Notes: generated by a model not told the origin, from the sequence alone. DNA of 64,000 bases from Flavobacterium saccharophilum (GCF_900142735.1 NZ_FRBY01000005.1:434001-498000), one strand, 5' to 3'. Counted from the first letter of the stretch, positions 45,177 through 53,898 are shown. Numbers and translations are program-made.

Positions 45177-45797
45177 TTAGTTGTTTTTGAAAGTTTTTTC
45201 AAACGGAACACGATGTAAAATACTTCTTCCGAGCGTAATTTCGTCAGCATACTCTAATTCATCACCAACAGCAATTCCTCTTGCAATTGTAGAAATTATT
45301 ATCTCTGATTCAGCAATTTGTTTGTAAATATAAAAATTTGTGGTATCACCTTCCATAGTCGAACTAAGTGCAAAAATAATTTCTATTACCTTTCCACCTT
45401 TCACCTTTTCAACCAAACTGGAGATATTTAACTGACTTGGCCCAACTCCTTCAATTGGCGATATTTTACCACCTAAAACATGATAAATCCCCCTATATTG
45501 ACCCGTATTTTCAATAGCCATTACATCACGAATATCTTCAACTACACAAATAGTCTGATGATTTCGGGTTGTATTTGCACAAATTTCACAAACTTTTGTA
45601 TCCGAAATATTATGGCAACTTTCGCAAAATTTAATATCTTCCCGCATATTTAATAATGCCTGCGACAAAAAACCAGTTTGTTCTTTCGGTTGCTTTAACA
45701 AATGAAGAACCAATCGCAATGCCGTACGTTTACCAATTCCAGGTAATTGAGACATTTCGTTAACCGCTTTTTCAATTAATTTTGATGAAAATTCCAT
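45177..45797 (-). CDS. recR: Recombination mediator RecR
   Basis: 206 aa. Helix-hairpin-helix LPGIGKRTALRL at 18-29, a zinc finger with C58-x2-C61 and C70-x2-C73, and a Toprim domain beginning CVVEDIRDVMAIE with HVLGGKISPIEGVGP. It loads RecA with RecO in gap repair. The last residues (VPFEKTFKNN) are normal. It marks the start of the housekeeping region upstream of the glycan locus. Confidence 0.97.
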   Translation of the reverse strand: MEFSSKLIEKAVNEMSQLPGIGKRTALRLVLHLLKQPKEQTGFLSQALLNMREDIKFCESCHNISDTKVCEICANTTRNHQTICVVEDIRDVMAIENTGQYRGIYHVLGGKISPIEGVGPSQLNISSLVEKVKGGKVIEIIFALSSTMEGDTTNFYIYKQIAESEIIISTIARGIAVGDELEYADEITLGRSILHRVPFEKTFKNN

Positions 45798-45802
45798 GAC
45801 GA

Positions 45803-45810
45803 CAAAAGTA
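45803..45810 (-). promoter_or_regulatory. Possible -7 element directly before recR
   Basis: TACTTTTG ends only 5 nt before the recR ATG at 45797, so transcription would begin at or next to the start codon, giving a leaderless mRNA. No good TTG was found at -33. The motif is exact but the placement is odd. Confidence 0.35.
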
Positions 45811-45971
45811 ATACTTTAATGTTTCTTTTAAGCCCAGATAGTCCCGAAACATCAAGGGAAAATCTTTTTTGCTTTTGCTGCCAAAAACAAAAAAACTTCA
45901 TCTTGTTTTAATTCAATTGCATTTCTGCAAAAATTCGTTTGAAATGGGTAACGGGATTGATTCTAAAAAAA

Positions 45972-46337
45972 TTAATACTGATTAGTAGCCAATAGAACCA
46001 AAGTACAAGCAACTTCAGATTTAATATTATTCAGCTCTAACAATTGATATAATTCTGGATTTTCGGTTCCAGGATTAAAAACAACTCTTTTTGGCTGTGA
46101 CTCGATAATATAATTATAATAATCACGCTGACGGGCAGGATTTAAATATAAAGTTACAGTGTCTATATTTTTTACTGGAATTGCTTTCGTTTGAATTTTC
46201 ACCCCGGCAACCTCACCAGTATTTTGACCAATTGCTAATACTGTATGTCCTTTTTGAACCAACATATTTATAGCTCTGTATGCGTAGCGATCTGGTTTTG
46301 TAGTAGCTCCCAGAACTAAAGTTTTCTTATTTTTCAT
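45972..46337 (-). CDS. CoA-binding domain protein (YccU-like)
   Basis: 121 aa from the ATG at 46337. An upstream in-frame ATG at 46367 would add ten residues (MITFVIYSKI) but it lies across the predicted promoter, so the shorter form is preferred. KTLVLGATTKPDRYAYRA at 4-21, GHTVLAIGQNTGEVAG at 29-44, YLNPARQ near 68 and VFNPGTENPE near 88 define the CoA_binding_2 family. The family binds CoA or nucleotides in a Rossmann fold, with no reaction known. It stands alone between recR and marC. Confidence 0.88.
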   Translation of the reverse strand: MKNKKTLVLGATTKPDRYAYRAINMLVQKGHTVLAIGQNTGEVAGVKIQTKAIPVKNIDTVTLYLNPARQRDYYNYIIESQPKRVVFNPGTENPELYQLLELNNIKSEVACTLVLLATNQY

Positions 46338-46354
46338 TATTTTAGAATATATTA

Positions 46355-46362
46355 CAAAAGTA
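46355..46362 (-). promoter_or_regulatory. Probable -7 element for the CoA-binding protein gene
   Basis: TACTTTTG on the minus strand, ending 17 nt before the preferred ATG at 46337. This supports that start over 46367. No exact TTG at -33. Confidence 0.5.
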
Positions 46363-46487
46363 ATCAAAAAGAATGAGCTTAGTTTTGTTATTAATGTAGA
46401 ATTGGTGTAATAAAAAACAATATCCTAACATGAATTTACTTTACACAATTAAAAATTATCTATTTTTACAGTACTAACCCAAACTCT

Positions 46488-47117
46488 ATGGATCTTTTTA
46501 TTTATCTATTTGCCGCCCTTTTTTCCGTTTTGAATCCTATTGGAACTGTCCCTATTTTTGTCGGACTTACTCAACATGATTCTCAAAAAGAACGCTCCCG
46601 TATTTCATTATGGACCGCAATTAACGTTTTTATTATTTTAATTGTCTCTTATTTTATTGGTCAATATGTTCTGACTTTTTTCGGAATCAGCATCGATGCA
46701 CTTCGAATTGCCGGTGGAATAATAATTGTAAACTCAGGTTTCTCCTTACTATCTGGAAAATTTAATAAAAAACGCGGAATCAATAAAAAGATTGAAAACG
46801 AGGTGCAACAGCGAAATGACATAGCTTTAACACCATTAGCCATTCCGATGCTTGCTGGCCCAGGATCTATATCATTGTTAATCGCTTTTTACCAGGAACA
46901 TCATGAAACGGAAGAAATAATAGTTTCTTCATTAGCTATTTTGGCAATTGCTGTCGCTATTTTTGCTATTTTAAAAAGTGCTCATTATTTAGCAAGAATA
47001 CTTGGTGCTTCAGGAATTGTTGCAATTTCCAGAATTGTTGGATTTATTGTAATTTCAATCGGTATTCAATATATCGTAAGTTCAATCATCAACATTATCA
47101 AAGGAAATCTGATGTAG
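46488..47117 (+). CDS. MarC-family integral membrane protein
   Basis: 209 aa with six hydrophobic helices (about 1-22, 40-62, 66-84, 111-133, 140-160, 178-200). LNPIGTVPIFVGLT at 16-29 and LTPLAIPMLAGPGSISLL at 105-122 are the two repeated NPxG/AxPxxxGPG motifs of the MarC/NAAT family. E. coli MarC is not itself a proven antibiotic exporter; transport of amino acids was shown for an archaeal relative. This is the only plus-strand gene in the window, facing ctlX across a shared terminator. Confidence 0.9.
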   Translation: MDLFIYLFAALFSVLNPIGTVPIFVGLTQHDSQKERSRISLWTAINVFIILIVSYFIGQYVLTFFGISIDALRIAGGIIIVNSGFSLLSGKFNKKRGINKKIENEVQQRNDIALTPLAIPMLAGPGSISLLIAFYQEHHETEEIIVSSLAILAIAVAIFAILKSAHYLARILGASGIVAISRIVGFIVISIGIQYIVSSIINIIKGNLM

Positions 47118-47140
47118 ATCATTTTAACTTCCATATAAAC

Positions 47141-47175
47141 AAAAAGGGATAAAACGTATGGTTTTATCCCTTTTT
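47141..47175. terminator. Bidirectional terminator between marC and ctlX
   Basis: A perfect 15-bp stem (47141-47155 with 47161-47175) around a 5-nt loop (gtatg), with A and T runs at its ends. It serves two convergent genes: marC stops at 47117 and the ctlX-like gene ends at 47194. Confidence 0.9.
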
Positions 47176-47193
47176 TATAATCTATAATTTCTT

Positions 47194-48129
47194 TTAATTT
47201 CTTGGTAAAAATACTTCAGCCATCATACATCTTGCACTTCCTCCTCCACAAGCTTCAATAGTATCTAAACTTGAGCTTAAAATTTCAGCATGATTTTCTA
47301 GTTGAGCAATTTGTTTTGGTGTCAAACTTTGGTGAGCGGATGCGCTCATCACAATATATTTTTTATCATTTGCACCTCGAACTTCTAACATATTTCCTGC
47401 GAAATTATTCACCTGTGCTTCCGTAATCAAAATAATCTCTTTTTTATCTGCTTTTAAATTTTCAAGAACCATTTTACGTTCTTTTTTATCATCTATGCAA
47501 TCTGCACAGATTACAGCAAAAGTCTCTCCCAAACACATCATTACATTTGTGTGATAAATCAATTTACGTTCCCCATCCACAGTTTGAAATGCTTCAAAAA
47601 TTACAGGCGCATAATCAAAATCTTCACAAAACTCAATAAATAATTCTTCGTCAGCACGTGGAGACAAGGCACAATATGCTTTTGCATTGGCGCGATCTAA
47701 AAGTAAACTTCCCGTTCCTTCTAAGAAAAACCCATCTTCTTCAGCCGATGTATAATCCATGATGTTAGATATCTCAAAACCTTTCTCTTCAAGAGTATCC
47801 AAAATATCCTCGCGACGTTCCTGACGACGATTTTCAGCAAACATTGGATAAAGAGCTACATCTCCATTTTCATGAAAAGAAACCCAGTTATTTGGAAAAA
47901 TACTATCCGGAGTATCAGTCTCTAAATTATCGTCAATAACTGTAACGTCAACCCCAACTGCTCTTAATTTTTCAACGAAAGTATCAAATTCTTGTTGTGC
48001 TTTGGCATTAACCGTACTTGGTAAAAGTCCGTCTAATACTTTTTGGTAATAATTATTTACTGCAGTTTGCTCGTTCATCCTAAAAGCAACTGGACGAATC
48101 ATTACGATTGCATTTGTTGTTTGTTGCAT
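47194..48129 (-). CDS. ctlX: CtlX-like citrulline/arginine hydrolase of the amidinotransferase fold
   Basis: 311 aa. IVMIRPVAFRMNEQTAVNN at 8-26, DSIFPNNWVSFHENG at about 74-88, LEGTGSLLLDR near 135, and the C-terminal active-site GGGSARCMMAEVF with C301 match the CtlX family, named for citrulline use. The core is that of arginine deiminase and DDAH, with a Cys-His-Glu/Asp set. Substrate is not certain: arginine, citrulline or a derivative. A second member of the fold lies 66 nt upstream. Confidence 0.85.
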   Translation of the reverse strand: MQQTTNAIVMIRPVAFRMNEQTAVNNYYQKVLDGLLPSTVNAKAQQEFDTFVEKLRAVGVDVTVIDDNLETDTPDSIFPNNWVSFHENGDVALYPMFAENRRQERREDILDTLEEKGFEISNIMDYTSAEEDGFFLEGTGSLLLDRANAKAYCALSPRADEELFIEFCEDFDYAPVIFEAFQTVDGERKLIYHTNVMMCLGETFAVICADCIDDKKERKMVLENLKADKKEIILITEAQVNNFAGNMLEVRGANDKKYIVMSASAHQSLTPKQIAQLENHAEILSSSLDTIEACGGGSARCMMAEVFLPRN

Positions 48130-48195
48130 AATCTATATATTTTTGTCTCAGGTTTCAAATTGTAGCATTTTAATATCTAAAAAACCCTATTTTTT

Positions 48196-49110
48196 TTAAT
48201 CTCTAATTAATGGTAAAGTAGAACATCTCAGCAAACCTTCCTGCTTTGCAATTTCAGCATATGGAATTTCTTCAACAGTAAAACCATTTGCACGAAGCCA
48301 ATTGTTCAGACGGGTAAAATTCTTCTCAGAAACCACTACATTTTCATCTATTGAAAAGACATTTGAAAACATATTATACATTTCGTTTCTTTCAATATGA
48401 AATAGATTTTCTTTTCCAAAAAGATTTACCAAATAAAGATAATCAGCCTCTTCACGGAAACCTCTTTTATAGATTATTCCTTTATCTTTTCCAACAGGTT
48501 GAAAACAACAGTCTAAGTGCAAAGCATTGTCACGAGCTTCTAATTTAGATTTCACCAGATCAAATTCTTTGACAATTTTATTAGGAAATAATTCTTTAAT
48601 ATAATTTACACCGTGCATATTAGTTCTTGCAGTGATGTAATCTTTATAATCACTTCCTTTATAAGTTCCGATAAAAATATGATCATTCCAAAGCATTACA
48701 TCTCCACCTTCAATATGAACTTCTTCGGGAGGGCGAACTACTTTTAGAGGATCAATTTGATCAATTACGTATTGAATTGCATCTAATTCACGTTCTCTGT
48801 CAGGCAAAATATTTGATTTTACAAAAACATCATCAATTACAAAACCAATATCTCTTGCGAATATTTGATTGTAATTTTCAATCATTTCCGGACGATACAC
48901 GGTTACATCATATTTTTGAAAAACAGCATTAAATGCATTCATTTCAACAACCATATCTTCTTCAACAGGATAAGTTCCTGCCTTAATATGTTCCAATGAT
49001 TTGGGATCGTAGGCTTCATCTATAGATGGAGTTGGCCCATTATGAACGGCTGAACCCAAAACTACTGCACGCAGTCTTGAAGTTTCGTTCTTTATATTTA
49101 ATTGCAACAT
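48196..49110 (-). CDS. Arginine deiminase/DDAH-family protein
   Basis: 304 aa. ARDIGFVIDDVFVKSN near 119-134, VHIEGGDVMLWNDHIFIG near 156-173, ALHLDCCFQPVG near 206-217, and the C-terminal LLRCSTLPLIRD with C296 as nucleophile. This is the catalytic pattern of arginine deiminases, dimethylarginine hydrolases and amidinotransferases, but it matches none of them closely by length and loop pattern. It and CtlX are probably functionally paired. Confidence 0.83.
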   Translation of the reverse strand: MLQLNIKNETSRLRAVVLGSAVHNGPTPSIDEAYDPKSLEHIKAGTYPVEEDMVVEMNAFNAVFQKYDVTVYRPEMIENYNQIFARDIGFVIDDVFVKSNILPDRERELDAIQYVIDQIDPLKVVRPPEEVHIEGGDVMLWNDHIFIGTYKGSDYKDYITARTNMHGVNYIKELFPNKIVKEFDLVKSKLEARDNALHLDCCFQPVGKDKGIIYKRGFREEADYLYLVNLFGKENLFHIERNEMYNMFSNVFSIDENVVVSEKNFTRLNNWLRANGFTVEEIPYAEIAKQEGLLRCSTLPLIRD

Positions 49111-49129
49111 AACTCTATTATATTTTGAG

Positions 49130-49137
49130 CAAATATA
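49130..49137 (-). promoter_or_regulatory. Probable -7 element for the DDAH-like gene
   Basis: TATATTTG on the minus strand, 19 nt before the ATG at 49110, immediately after the U-run side of the gltA terminator. The -33 region would fall inside that hairpin and shows no TTG, so strength is uncertain. Confidence 0.45.
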
Positions 49138-49140
49138 AAA

Positions 49141-49166
49141 AAAGCTTCACAGTTAAGTGAAGCTTT
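49141..49166 (-). terminator. Terminator after gltA
   Basis: A 10-bp perfect stem (arms 49141-49150 and 49157-49166, loop agttaa) followed on the minus strand by a U-rich stretch. It begins 9 nt after the gltA stop codon. Confidence 0.82.
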
Positions 49167-49175
49167 AAAGTTATT

Positions 49176-50453
49176 TTATTTATTAGGCTTAAACTCTCTC
49201 AAAGGATGCCCTGTATAAATTTGTCTAGGTCTTCCAATTGGTTCTTTGTTTTCACGCATTTCTTTCCATTGTGCGATCCAACCTGGCAATCTTCCAATAG
49301 CAAACATCACTGTAAACATATCAGTCGGAATTCCTAATGCTCTATAAATAATTCCAGAATAGAAATCTACGTTTGGATATAAGTTTCTTGATTTGAAGTA
49401 ATCATCCTCAAGAGCTGCCGCTTCTAATTTTTTAGCAATTTCCAAAATTGGATCATTAACACCCAAAGTCTCTAATACTTCTTTAGCTGCTTTTTTGATA
49501 ATTTTAGCTCTTGGATCAAAGTTTTTATAAACTCTGTGACCAAATCCCATCAAACGGAAAGGATCATTTTTATCTTTTGCTTTCGCTAAAAATTTATCCG
49601 TATCTCCACCATCTTTATTGATCTCTTCTAACATTTCAAGCACCGCCTGATTTGCTCCACCGTGAAGTGGTCCCCAAAGCGCAGAAACTCCTGCAGAGAT
49701 TGAAGCAAATAAGCCTGCGTGAGATGAACCAACCATTCTTACTGTTGAAGTAGAACAGTTTTGTTCGTGATCGGCATGAAGAATAAACAATTTATCTAAT
49801 GCATCTATAACAACCGGACTTGCTTTGTAAGGCCCAGTAGGCAATTGAAACATTAATTGCATAAAGTTTTCTACATATCCTTTTGTATTGTCATAATAGT
49901 TCAACGGATAGCCCATTGATTTTCTGTATGTCCATGTAGCAATTACAAGGAATTTTGCCATTGTTTTACAAATAGCCTCGTACATTTCTTTTTCGTTATC
50001 AACATTTACTGCTTTTGGATTAAATGCAGTTAAAGCACTTGTCAAAGCAGATAAAACTCCCATTGGGTGAGCTGTTTTTGGAAATCCGTCAATGATATTT
50101 TTCATTTCTTCGTTTACCAAAGTATGTTTTTTAATATCATTTTCAAATTGCTCTAATTGTTGAGTCGTTGGCAGTTCACCAAAAATCAAAAGATAAGAAA
50201 CTTCTAAGAAACTTGCTTTTTCAGCCAGATCTTCGATTGAATACCCTCTGTAACGCAAGATTCCTAATTCTCCATCTAAGAAGGTAATTTCACTTTTGCA
50301 AGAACCAGAATTTTTGTAACCAGGATCAATTGTAATAACACCAGTTAAATCACGTAATTTGTTAATATCGATAGCTGATTCATTTTCGCTCCCTGTAATA
50401 ACCGGAAGCTCAATTTTTTGACCATCTACTTCTAATGTAGCTATTTTTGACAT
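49176..50453 (-). CDS. gltA: Citrate synthase
   Basis: 425 aa, the length of type II (hexameric) citrate synthases. ITFLDGELGILRYRGYSIEDLA near 55-76, DHEQNCSTSTVRMVGSSHAG (the histidine-containing active site) near 230-249, LWGPLHGGANQAVLEML near 259, and GFGHRVYKNFDPRA near 304 with catalytic histidine and arginine, plus a late DFYSG aspartate motif. It condenses oxaloacetate and acetyl-CoA. It is monocistronic, with a promoter at 50491 and a terminator at 49141. Confidence 0.98.
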   Translation of the reverse strand: MSKIATLEVDGQKIELPVITGSENESAIDINKLRDLTGVITIDPGYKNSGSCKSEITFLDGELGILRYRGYSIEDLAEKASFLEVSYLLIFGELPTTQQLEQFENDIKKHTLVNEEMKNIIDGFPKTAHPMGVLSALTSALTAFNPKAVNVDNEKEMYEAICKTMAKFLVIATWTYRKSMGYPLNYYDNTKGYVENFMQLMFQLPTGPYKASPVVIDALDKLFILHADHEQNCSTSTVRMVGSSHAGLFASISAGVSALWGPLHGGANQAVLEMLEEINKDGGDTDKFLAKAKDKNDPFRLMGFGHRVYKNFDPRAKIIKKAAKEVLETLGVNDPILEIAKKLEAAALEDDYFKSRNLYPNVDFYSGIIYRALGIPTDMFTVMFAIGRLPGWIAQWKEMRENKEPIGRPRQIYTGHPLREFKPNK

Positions 50454-50490
50454 AATATATCGGAAATAAATCTTTAAAATAATAATTTAT

Positions 50491-50498
50491 CAAATCTA
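50491..50498 (-). promoter_or_regulatory. Probable -7 promoter element of gltA
   Basis: TAGATTTG on the minus strand fits TAnnTTTG and gives a leader of about 30 nt to the ATG at 50453. The upstream region is T-rich but has no exact TTG at -33. Confidence 0.5.
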
Positions 50499-50558
50499 AG
50501 GAATTTAAGACTAATTAAAAAAGGAATACTGCTATGAATTTGTTAAAACTCCAAAAAA

Positions 50559-50586
50559 AAACCACCCATTAAAAAATGGATGGTTT
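50559..50586 (-). terminator. Terminator after eno
   Basis: In minus-strand RNA, a 12-bp stem with one U-G pair (arms 50575-50586 and 50559-50570) with a 4-nt loop and a following run of eight or nine U. It lies 23 nt past the eno stop. Confidence 0.85.
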
Positions 50587-50608
50587 AAATCTATATATAA
50601 CCTTACAA

Positions 50609-51901
50609 TTATTTAATCTTGAAAGCTTTTAACCCTGGAAAACAAGCAGTACTTCCTAATTCTTCTTCAATTCTTAATAATTGATTGTATTTTGCCATAC
50701 GATCAGAACGAGAAGCAGAACCTGTTTTAATTTGACCACAGTTTAAAGCAACAGCTAAATCTGCAATAGTATTATCTTCTGTCTCTCCAGAACGGTGAGA
50801 CATTACTGAAGTATAACCCGCATTCTTAGCCATATTTACAGCAGCAATCGTTTCAGTCAAAGTTCCAATTTGGTTCACTTTTACTAAAATTGAATTTGCA
50901 ATTCCTTTTTCAATACCAGTAGATAAACGCTCAACGTTAGTAACAAATAAATCATCACCAACTAATTGTACTTTATCTCCAATTTTATCTGTTAAGTATT
51001 TCCATCCATTCCAGTCATCTTCATACATACCATCTTCGATAGAAATAATTGGATACTTAGCAGCAAGTTCAGCTAAATAATCAGCTTGCTCTTCAGAAGT
51101 TCTGATTTTTCCAGTTTCACCTTCAAATTTAGTATAATCGTATTTACCATTTACATAAAACTCAGAAGCAGCACAGTCAAGAGCGATCATAATTTCGTCA
51201 CCGAAAGAATATCCTGCTTTTTCAACTGCTAATTTAATAGTATCTAAAGCGTCTTCAGTACCACCAGCTAAATTTGGTGCAAAACCACCTTCGTCACCTA
51301 CAGCAGTACTCAAACCTCTGTCGTGTAATACTTTTTTCAAACTGTGAAAAATTTCAGTTCCCATTTGCATAGCATGTGTAAATGAAGTTGCCTTTACAGG
51401 GAAAATCATAAACTCCTGGAATGCAATAGGCGCATCAGAGTGAGAACCACCATTGATGATATTCATCATTGGAACTGGTAATGTATTAGCAGAAACTCCA
51501 CCAACGTATCTGTACAATGGCAATCCAAGCTCGTTAGCAGCAGCTTTAGCGGCAGCCAAAGAAACTCCTAAAATAGCATTAGCTCCTAATTTAGATTTAT
51601 TAGCCGTTCCGTCTAAATCAATCATTAATTGATCGATAGTGTTTTGTTCAAAAACAGAAGTTCCAACTAATTCTTCAGCAATAACAGTATTTACATTATT
51701 CACTGCATTCAAAACTCCTTTTCCTAGAAATGCTTTTCCTCCGTCACGTAATTCAACAGCTTCATGTTCTCCTGTTGACGCCCCAGAAGGAACAGCTGCT
51801 CTACCTAGAACACCATTTTCTGTAACTACATCAACTTCAATAGTAGGATTACCTCTGGAATCAAAAATTTGTCTTGCGTGAACTTTAATTATAATACTCA
51901 T
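50609..51901 (-). CDS. eno: Enolase
   Basis: 430 aa. ARQIFDSRGNPTIEVDV at 9-25, VPSGASTGEHEAVELRDG at 37-54, MMNIINGGSHSDAPIAFQEFMI near 148-169, SIEDGMYEDDW near 284, LVGDDLFVTN near 310, ILVKVNQIGTLTE near 337 (with the catalytic lysine) and SHRSGETED near 366 are all present. It converts 2-phosphoglycerate to phosphoenolpyruvate. It follows carA by 102 nt and has its own terminator; no convincing promoter motif was found in that gap. Confidence 0.98.
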   Translation of the reverse strand: MSIIIKVHARQIFDSRGNPTIEVDVVTENGVLGRAAVPSGASTGEHEAVELRDGGKAFLGKGVLNAVNNVNTVIAEELVGTSVFEQNTIDQLMIDLDGTANKSKLGANAILGVSLAAAKAAANELGLPLYRYVGGVSANTLPVPMMNIINGGSHSDAPIAFQEFMIFPVKATSFTHAMQMGTEIFHSLKKVLHDRGLSTAVGDEGGFAPNLAGGTEDALDTIKLAVEKAGYSFGDEIMIALDCAASEFYVNGKYDYTKFEGETGKIRTSEEQADYLAELAAKYPIISIEDGMYEDDWNGWKYLTDKIGDKVQLVGDDLFVTNVERLSTGIEKGIANSILVKVNQIGTLTETIAAVNMAKNAGYTSVMSHRSGETEDNTIADLAVALNCGQIKTGSASRSDRMAKYNQLLRIEEELGSTACFPGLKAFKIK

Positions 51902-52003
51902 TATTTTTGCTTTTTTATTAATAAATTATATTTTTTTTTCGAAATTATAAAAATATTTAATAGTAAAAACATATTCTCACTATTAAACCGCTTTATTTAT
52001 TAA

Positions 52004-53122
52004 CTACATCGTTTTAGCGACAGCTTGTTTTATATTCTCAACAAACTGATCAAATAAATAAGACGAATCATGTGGACCAGGACTTGCCTCCGGATGATAT
52101 TGAACTGAAAAACAATTCTTGTTTTTCATTCGCATACCAGCAACTGTTTCATCGTTTAAATGCAAATGTGTAATTTCCAAATCAGGATGACTGTCAAGCT
52201 GCTCTTTATTTACCGCAAAACCATGATTTTGAGAGGTAATTTCTCCTTTACCGGTAATGATATTTTTTACTGGATGATTTATTCCACGATGTCCATTAAA
52301 CATTTTATAAGTTTGAACCCCATTTGCTAAAGCAATAACTTGGTGTCCTAAGCAAATTCCAAACAAAGGATTGTCATTAGCTAAAATTTCTTTTGCTACT
52401 TCGATAGCACCAAATAAGGGATCTGGATCTCCAGGTCCATTTGACAGAAAATATCCATCTGGATTAAACGATGCTAAATCTTTATAGGTAGAATTATATG
52501 GAAAAACTTTAATGTAGCAATCTCTTTTGGCAAGATTTCTCAATATGTTCTTTTTTATCCCAAGATCTAAAGCAGAGATTTTATATGTAGCATTTTCATC
52601 TCCAAAAAAATAAGGTTCAGTAGTTGAAACTTTTGATGCTAACTCTAAACCTTCCATATTTGGCACATTTGCCAGTTCTTTCTTTAATTCTTCAATCGAA
52701 GTCCCATCTGTACAAATAACAGCATTCATAGCTCCATTGTCTCGTATATAGCTTACAAGTGCTCGAGTATCAACATCAGAAATACAGATTAAATTTTGCT
52801 TTGCAAAGTAATCTTCCAAACTTCCTGAAGCATCTTCACGAGAATAATTAAAGCTGAAGTTTTTACAAACTAAACCAGCAATTTTGATACTATCAGATTC
52901 AATCTCTAAATCATTTACTCCGTAATTTCCAATATGTGCGTTAGTAGCCACCATAATTTGACCAAAATATGAAGGATCTGTAAAAATCTCCTGATATCCC
53001 GTCATTCCAGTATTAAAACAAACTTCACCAAAAGTCTTACCGCTAATTCCGATAGATTTTCCATGAAAAATTGTTCCATCACTTAGTAATAAAATGGCGC
53101 TTTGTCGTGTTGTGTATTTCAT
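52004..53122 (-). CDS. carA: Carbamoyl-phosphate synthase small subunit
   Basis: 372 aa. The N-terminal CPSase domain has GEVCFNTGMTGYQEIFTDPSY at 32-52, and the C-terminal class I glutaminase has C257 in FGICLGHQ with H343 and E345 in YHPEASPGP. It frees ammonia from glutamine for the large subunit (carB, not in this window) in pyrimidine and arginine synthesis. It has its own promoter (53193-53223) after the ribosomal terminator. Confidence 0.97.
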   Translation of the reverse strand: MKYTTRQSAILLLSDGTIFHGKSIGISGKTFGEVCFNTGMTGYQEIFTDPSYFGQIMVATNAHIGNYGVNDLEIESDSIKIAGLVCKNFSFNYSREDASGSLEDYFAKQNLICISDVDTRALVSYIRDNGAMNAVICTDGTSIEELKKELANVPNMEGLELASKVSTTEPYFFGDENATYKISALDLGIKKNILRNLAKRDCYIKVFPYNSTYKDLASFNPDGYFLSNGPGDPDPLFGAIEVAKEILANDNPLFGICLGHQVIALANGVQTYKMFNGHRGINHPVKNIITGKGEITSQNHGFAVNKEQLDSHPDLEITHLHLNDETVAGMRMKNKNCFSVQYHPEASPGPHDSSYLFDQFVENIKQAVAKTM

Positions 53123-53192
53123 TCTTTAATTTGTATTGTTTTTAATCGTCCTAAAACAGCCAGGCTTGTTTTATTTGTAATTAGATATTTTG

Positions 53193-53223
53193 CAAATTTA
53201 CTTCTTTAAAAGAGTGCTTCCAA
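53193..53223 (-). promoter_or_regulatory. Promoter of carA
   Basis: Minus-strand TTG (53223-53221), 20-nt spacer, TAAATTTG (53200-53193), a full match to the Bacteroidetes consensus. Predicted leader about 65 nt. The rest of the 251-nt gap to rplQ holds the rplQ terminator and an A-rich run. Confidence 0.8.
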
Positions 53224-53316
53224 GATTTTTTAAAAATTTCATTCATAAAAATAAAACCTAAGTATTGAAATAAGTTATATTTTACTTTCTTTTAAAAAAA
53301 ATCAAAAAAAAAAAAA

Positions 53317-53345
53317 AAGGATAAACTAAAAATTAGCTTATCCTT
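53317..53345 (-). terminator. Terminator of the ribosomal protein supercluster
   Basis: In minus-strand RNA a 13-bp stem with one G-U pair and a 3-nt loop (arms 53333-53345 and 53317-53329) runs into about 14 U residues. It begins 29 nt beyond the rplQ stop at 53374. Confidence 0.9.
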
Positions 53346-53373
53346 GATTTTTATAGAATCATTACTTTCATAA

Positions 53374-53862
53374 TTATTCAGAAGCTTCAGTAGTCGTTTC
53401 AGACTCAGCAGCTGGAGCTTCAGTAGTTTCCTCAGCTTTTTTTGCTTTACCACCACGACGGCTTTTTGCTTTTTTAACTTCTTTTTTACCCCCATTGTAA
53501 AGTTCATTGAAATCTACAAGTTCGATCATTGCCATATCAGCATTATCTCCCAAACGATTTCCAACTTTAATGATACGAGTGTATCCACCTGGACGGTCTC
53601 CAACTTTAGCAGCTACGTCTCTGAACAAGTCAGTTACCGCATATTTGCTACGTAAGTAAGCAAAAACAATACGACGATTGTGAGTCGTATCTTCTTTTGA
53701 TTTTGTGATTAAAGGCTCAACGAATTGTTTAAGCGCTTTAGCCTTAGCAACAGTAGTGTTAATACGTTTGTGCTCAATAAGAGAACAAGCCATATTAGCT
53801 AACATAGCTTTTCTATGTCCAGTCTGTCTGCTTAAGTGATTGAATTTTTTTCCGTGTCTCAT
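53374..53862 (-). CDS. rplQ: Ribosomal protein L17
   Basis: 162 aa, longer than E. coli L17 (127). The conserved domain MRHGKKFNHLSRQTGHRKAM at 1-20 to NRLGDNADMAMIELVDF is followed by about 40 residues rich in K, A, E and T (from KKEVKKAKSR to the end), a tail common in Bacteroidetes. Last gene of the alpha operon part; a GC-rich hairpin (53878-53895) lies in the 36-nt gap to rpoA. Confidence 0.97.
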   Translation of the reverse strand: MRHGKKFNHLSRQTGHRKAMLANMACSLIEHKRINTTVAKAKALKQFVEPLITKSKEDTTHNRRIVFAYLRSKYAVTDLFRDVAAKVGDRPGGYTRIIKVGNRLGDNADMAMIELVDFNELYNGGKKEVKKAKSRRGGKAKKAEETTEAPAAESETTTEASE

Positions 53863-53877
53863 TGCTATTTTAAATTT

Positions 53878-53895
53878 AATCCGCCGTGGCGGATT
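53878..53895. repeat. GC-rich palindrome between rpoA and rplQ
   Basis: AATCCGCC-gt-GGCGGATT, an 8-bp perfect dyad with a 2-nt centre. It stands out in this AT-rich region. It has no U-run, so it is not a normal terminator; it could be a processing or stabilising stem, or a copy of a short dispersed repeat. Confidence 0.6.
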
Positions 53896-53898
53896 GAA

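Noticed and set aside
46338..46367. Longer start for the CoA-binding protein
   Set aside because: The extension is hydrophobic and lies across a -7 promoter element at 46355-46362; the ATG at 46337 fits the family.
53303..53318. Long A-run near the end of the ribosomal cluster as an origin or repeat feature
   Set aside because: It is the U-run of the rplQ terminator on the minus strand.
53292..53507. A 71-aa minus-strand reading frame overlapping the end of rplQ
   Set aside because: Lysine/leucine-rich out-of-frame reading of the rplQ tail and terminator; no homology to anything recognisable.
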